Below are positions 59,733 to 64,000 of a stretch of DNA of 64,000 nt, piece by piece. The DNA is from Epiperipatus broadwayi (taxonomy: Eukaryota > Onychophora > Udeonychophora > Euonychophora > Peripatidae): NCBI GenBank assembly GCA_028023455.1, contig JAQFVV010006199.1:4662972-4726971 (forward strand), read 5' to 3'. Every line of letters begins with the position of its first letter. Position 1 is the first letter of the stretch. A model generated the notes under the pieces. The model saw nothing but the letters and a program-made list of their open reading frames with translations, made no database searches and was not told the DNA's origin. A program made the position numbers and the translations under genes.

Positions 59733-59812
<80 letters not shown>
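59733..59812. repeat. (AT)40 microsatellite
   Basis: Uninterrupted TA/AT dinucleotide run of about 80 bp, shortly before the Penelope-like element. Confidence 0.97.
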
Positions 59813-59814
<2 letters not shown>

Positions 59815-60025
59815 CACAGCATTTGATAGAAATGATAACATATATATATAAGGCATATTTTGTGGGTTCATCCATGTTAAAATATTTTAAATATTGATGT
59901 ACCAACGTTTTGACTTGGTCACACAAGTCATCCAATGGGTGATAAAAGATAGAAAGACAGTTGTAGAGGCACTACAATCACTGATTTGAAAAAAAACATT
60001 AATATTCCACCAATAGCAAAAAAGA

Positions 60026-60445
60026 TTAAATTAAGATTTTTTTTAAAAAAAAATATTTCCAAATAGGAGGAAGTTTGCATGTATCATCTTGTTTATTAAT
60101 ACAATCTGGCCATTTAAGTATCTCAATGGCTTCTCTAATTTTGCACTGGTATAGATTATCACATCTGGATATGATCCTGCTACTAGAAACATCAATTTTA
60201 TGACCTGAATCCATAGTATGGAGTGAGAGTGCTGATGATGATGAGTGTTGTTTAACTGCATTACCATGCTCATCTCTCCTAACACTGACATGATGATTAC
60301 TCATACCTATGTAAGAAGCTTTACAATTTTCACATGATATTTGATAAACACCATGAGATTCAAGAGGGATTGAATCCTTAGGCTTGATTATTGTATTGCT
60401 AATCTTTTGATGAGTAGAAAACGCTGTATTTATATTATAGCATGT
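60026..60445 (-). CDS. GIY-YIG endonuclease domain of a Penelope-like element (N-truncated ORF, frame open)
   Basis: The open frame runs from just after a stop at 60,446 to the TAA at 60,026, about 139 codons with no internal stop. It shows the GIY-YIG signature with the Penelope-type Cys pair, GVYQISCENCKASYIG, at about 60,349-60,302. A basic VSVRRDEH segment follows, then SALSLHTMDSGHKID and IREAIEI with the Glu expected at the metal site. It ends with CINKQDD and KLPPIW, close to the usual C-terminal consensus. In the family this domain nicks DNA to prime reverse transcription. The reverse transcriptase that should precede it is absent, so the frame is a truncated ORF. Probably not expressed on its own. 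Confidence 0.85.
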   Translation of the reverse strand, partial: TCYNINTAFSTHQKISNTIIKPKDSIPLESHGVYQISCENCKASYIGMSNHHVSVRRDEHGNAVKQHSSSSALSLHTMDSGHKIDVSSSRIISRCDNLYQCKIREAIEILKWPDCINKQDDTCKLPPIWKYFFLKKILI

Positions 60446-60482
60446 TTATATACAACCATGTTTCTACCTTTTATCACCCAGT

Positions 60483-60512
60483 GGATGACTTGTGTGACCA
60501 AGTCGAAACGTC
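60483..60512 (+). ncRNA. Hammerhead-ribozyme-like motif in the Penelope terminal repeat
   Basis: In order: GGATGA, a stem CTTG-TGTGAC-CAAG, then TCGAAAC and GTC. This matches the layout of the type I hammerheads known from Penelope-like elements (CUGAUGA, stem II, GAAA, short stem III, cleavage after GUC). The first two core bases read TG instead of CT, so activity is doubtful. The inverted left copy (59,911-59,940) has GTCAAAACGTT and the 46 kb copy GTTGAAATGTC, both further decayed. Confidence 0.5.
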
Positions 60513-60612
60513 GGTACATCAATATTTAAAATATTTTAACATGGATGAACCCGCAAAATATGCCTTTTATATATGCAACCCATGAAAGTCTTTGTATCAA
60601 CATATATATATA

Positions 60613-61734
60613 AATGAAAAATGTTTGTTTACCCAAAGTGTACATGTATTCAATATATTCAATATTCTGAAATGAGAATGTCTCTTAATACTCACTACAA
60701 AAATAAAGCATCATAATGCCAAATAAAATTCAAAATACAAAAGTTCTATTAAAAAAGAAAACTAAAGCAAAATTCAATGAAGTATATACAAAAAAAAACA
60801 TACGTTGCAAAGTATTCATTTGATATTGATTTCAAAAGCGATACATTTACAAATGTGCATAGAAATATCTGTGCATTACGAACACTTAATTGCTATATAG
60901 TTACAATCTATTAATAATAATAATGTTTCCATGCAATTTAACCATTTTAACATTTAAAAGTTTTCGTAACATTATATGTATCGAAGATAATAATAGTTTT
61001 AAACAGATAATCACCCACCTCCATTATTGAAATACTAAGAAAACAAAGAATAATTTGCAACTAACAAAGGTTCTTCAAGACTTATTTCTGTTTTTATTTT
61101 TTTAATGTAGTAAAGTATAAAATAATTAAAAACCATTTTAGGAATTAAAGTATAGTGTAGTAATTAAAACAAAAAGATTTAGTACATTAAATATATGTAA
61201 GTCTTCAAATGTGTTCACGACTATACAAATATAAATGAGATAACTTGATATTTAACAAAACAAAACAAAATGTTACCACAAAATAATTGGTACATATAGA
61301 AAATAATATTTTATATTATTTAAAAAAAGAGTTTAGAATGAGTGACTACTGCTCAAATTTCAGATGATCTTCCGAAATATTTTTTTCATTATTTCAAAGC
61401 AATGTTATTTGTTTTAAATTTAAATTAAATAATTTGCTGAAGTTGGGAATGTAAATTTACATAATAATCTACTATTAAATAAATTTCTACTACATTTTAA
61501 TGTTTATAAAAAAGTAATTATTTTTTAAAAATTCTCTATTAAACAATATAATTACAGAATTTCAAGATAAAAGTTGTTTTCAAAATAATACATTCACTTT
61601 CCAAACGCTTATTATTTTTATGTTAGAAATAAAAAAAGTAAGAACGAAATGTAAATGTTGATTCTTTATATTCGATTTTAATAAATAGTTAATAATTTAT
61701 TTCAAAGATAATTTACCCCGGAGTTAAAATTATT
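60613..61734. other. No gene recognised
   Basis: AT-rich, with no motif or repeat of note. Confidence 0.5.
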
Positions 61735-61969
61735 AAATCTGGAATATTGAACAAATAAGAAAATGTAAAGTAATATTAACACTTTTATTTTGCTTAAAAT
61801 TTGCCTAAATAAAAAGAGAGGAAACGAATAGATTTACTTAGTTAATTCACGAAATCTGGAATATAGAACAAATAAGAAAATGTAAAGTAATATTAACACT
61901 TTTATTTTGCTTAAAATTTGCCTAAGTAAAAAGAGAGAGAGGAAATGAATAGATTTACTTAGTTAATTC
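61735..61969. repeat. Tandem duplication, 117 bp unit
   Basis: Units begin AAATCTGGAATAT at 61,735 and 61,852 and differ at a handful of sites (for example GAGAGG against GAGAGAGAGG). Recent local duplication. Confidence 0.9.
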
Positions 61970-62796
61970 ATTATTAACAAATGTCTTCTAGAAAAAAAAA
62001 AGTCGTTTAGTAAAATGTTTTGTGATGCATCTTGTAACCATAGTGCTATATTTAAAGGAAGCATGTTTTTTAGTTTAAATGAAGAGCTTTTAATCAATGT
62101 CTTTAACCCTTTTAACATAAGCAATCGTTTTAAAATGTAAGTATTAAAAAAATATATCTGTGATTATTATTGATCACATAATAAAATAATCAAAATAAGA
62201 TTACGTTTTGCTTTAAAAATTTATTTTTTATAAAAAGATTGAAACGATGGAAACTTCAAAATGTACATCATATTATTAATGATTGCATATTTATTTATAG
62301 CATAGTTTTATTAATATTCATATAAGAATTGTAATCAAAATGTTTGTATATACATTAGTTGTATATTTAAACGACCATGAACAAAACAATTATCTGTTGA
62401 TAACACGTTTAATAGGCAACCATTTTATTAGTACCCATGTACTTAATAATAACTAATTCAAAAAATATAATGGTATATTGAATGAAATAAAAGTAAAAAA
62501 TATAACCACCTGTATGTTTTACGTTTTATATGGCGAAAAGGATTTAACTTATTCACTTCTTGAAAGTATTGTTTAAATTTCTAATGATGTTTCTAGATTT
62601 AAAAATATTTTGCAGAAAATGAAACGCATTAATAGTTTTCCTTAGTATTGTTTTACGATGATCAGAGTGTCTCTTCTAAAAATAATTTAAAATTAGTTAA
62701 AAGACTGTTAAGCAAGGAATTAATATTTTTAGTTTGCATTATTCTTATTTTTGTTCACAAGAATAAATATATTTCCATTTACAAGAACTTATTTTG
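61970..62796. other. No gene recognised
   Basis: AT-rich with no supported feature. Confidence 0.5.
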
Positions 62797-63215
62797 AACT
62801 CAGACTTTCACACGACCCTCAACCCCTCAACCATCCATGCTATCTCACACTGCTGATACCCTTGATCACACACATGTCGAAAAGATAAATAATCGCCAAT
62901 ATACGTATTTCGTGCTAAACCAGCACTCCTCAGTTGCTCCAGATTATCATCTACATATATATAATCAAAACTGCGGTGGATTGGTTTGAAGTCTGTCCAT
63001 TAAATTATGAAGATTGGCTATCTTAATATAAGCTGAGCTTTGATTGTATATATATAAGTGGGGATGATAATCTGGACCAACTGTTGAGTGCTGATTTAGC
63101 ATGAAATACTTATATTGGTGATTATTTATCTTTTTGACATGTGTGTCATTATGTGTATCAGTGGTATGATAGCATGGATGGTTGAGAGTCATGTGAAAGT
63201 CTGAGTCCAAACCTC
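62797..63215. mobile_element. Foldback element, ~170-bp inverted arms
   Basis: The left arm 62,797-62,972 and right arm 63,040-63,215 are reverse complements with ~85% identity by eye (shared blocks ACTCAGACTTTCACA, CAACCATCCATGCTATC and CAGATTATCATC). The ~70 bp loop contains TTAAATTATGAAGATTGG. The arms are less AT-rich than the surroundings. The open frame on the minus strand at 62,965-63,210 lies in the arm and is not a gene. Confidence 0.75.
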
Positions 63216-64000
63216 CTATATATTACATATATAAGTGCAGGTATGAAAAGCCTGTACTATAGAAAAAAAAATCGTATTTCGAACTTATTTTGTAATACAT
63301 AGTCTGTCAGTATTGGTTTTATATAAACTGTGAATAAACAAAACTCACCCAAGTACAGTTAAATATTTATTCAACATATATACAAATGTGTTTACATATA
63401 TTACAATAACAACTGGTATATTGTATAACACTTCTAGCTACACAATGACACCTTGTTCCAAGTTAGGTTCCAATTTTAGCAGCTCCCAGTTCAACATAAA
63501 CTTGACTCACTGTCTTAATAATGATATGGACAATATGCATACTGCAGTTTAATTAACTCTTGACAATTTTTTTGTTGTTGACTCGCTTGATGTCCAAAGG
63601 CTAAGCATTTTATTATTAGATTATTTGCCTTAACAGGGGCAAAATGGATTTATTGAATACATTCATCTACTGACACATTTCTAATCATTAGTTAAATCAT
63701 CTCTCCATTCATTCATTGGTTAATTTTATCTATCTATCAATTCATTAGTTAATTGCAATGAATTCTGTATCTAAGTAAGTGCATTATTTGAAGGTAAAGT
63801 GACCCATAACATCTGTCTTGCTGACTAAAATTAATCCTGGAGAATATAATCATTGAGATGCACAAGAGTACATTATTGTAGTTTCCAGAATTTTTTAGGT
63901 TTGATGTCTTTTAATAGAGAGGTAACATTTTCATATCACAAATCAGGTGTCTTTAGTTGTAGAATCTTGTAGTTAGTGGCCCATAATTTAACCTGTGCCT
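63216..64000. other. No gene recognised
   Basis: AT-rich; AATAAA-type sequence near 63,334 without a linked gene. The window ends in unannotated DNA. Confidence 0.5.

Larger units (their letters stand above)
59851..60612 (-). mobile_element. Penelope-like element fragment with inverted terminal repeats
   Basis: The left repeat 59,851-59,975 and right repeat 60,452-60,565 are inverted copies (CCATGTTAAAATATTTTAAA and complement; GATGACTTGTGTGACCAAG and complement). The right repeat continues to about 60,612. Between them lies a minus-strand GIY-YIG endonuclease frame followed by its normal 3' non-coding repeat. The upstream reverse transcriptase is replaced by the inverted right repeat. Penelope elements are known to carry terminal repeats in inverted as well as direct orientation. 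Confidence 0.85.

Noticed and set aside
61735-61969. CRISPR-like or regulatory repeat array
   Set aside because: Only two adjacent 117 bp units without spacers; a plain tandem duplication in a eukaryotic genome.
62965-63210. Minus-strand 81-codon His/Asn-rich frame
   Set aside because: It covers the right arm and loop of a foldback element and has no family resemblance.

Overview
The window looks like AT-rich nuclear DNA of an invertebrate animal. There are no operons, ribosome binding sites or dense ORFs, and no complete host gene was recognised. It holds long trinucleotide and AT microsatellites, and most of the recognisable content is decayed transposable elements of animal type: at least three LINE lineages, two LTR retroelements, Penelope-like elements, a hAT MITE, a SINE-like repeat and several foldback palindromes. 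I cannot name the species. The repeat mix would fit a cephalopod, another lophotrochozoan or a chelicerate, but nothing here decides it.

Layout. 0-7 kb: mostly featureless AT-rich DNA with an inverted repeat and small tandem duplications. 7.1-10.3 kb (minus): an old, doubly truncated copy of a LINE (called LINE-A here), lying between two diverged ~430 bp direct repeats. 12.7-12.9 kb: a speculative promoter and first exon. 14.7-17.3 kb: three copies of a short SINE-like repeat, one with a 15 bp target duplication, around a LINE 5' fragment (minus) that encodes an SGNH-hydrolase-like segment and an endonuclease. 18.5-19.2 kb: RTE-type endonuclease remnant.

21.8-34.5 kb is one nested locus. An old LTR retrotransposon (LTRs starting TGCAAC and ending GTACA, a primer-binding-like TGG one base after the 5' LTR, a gag relic, no pol) has its 5' LTR split by a 365 bp hAT MITE with an exact 8 bp target duplication and by an apparently full-length 6.3 kb LINE-A with a ~10 bp target duplication. 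Its 3' LTR is split by a ~400 bp palindrome. The two LTRs act as each other's empty sites, so the order of insertions can be read.

35.6-36.5 kb: two compound ATT/AGT microsatellites. 38.2-40.3 kb and 54.2-54.9 kb: copies of a second LINE (LINE-B) with an ACATC-type 3' tail. 41.3 kb: retropepsin relic. 46.0-46.4 kb and 59.85-60.6 kb: two Penelope-like insertions with inverted terminal repeats carrying a hammerhead-ribozyme-like motif; the second keeps an open GIY-YIG endonuclease reading frame. 46.4-51.0 kb: two nearly identical ~1.95 kb direct repeats around ~0.7 kb of non-coding DNA, probably a young non-autonomous LTR element. 51.7 and 62.8-63.2 kb: further foldback repeats.

Nearly all genes listed are broken retroelement genes. 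Two or three short stretches next to good splice-acceptor-like sequence are offered as possible host exons at low confidence.
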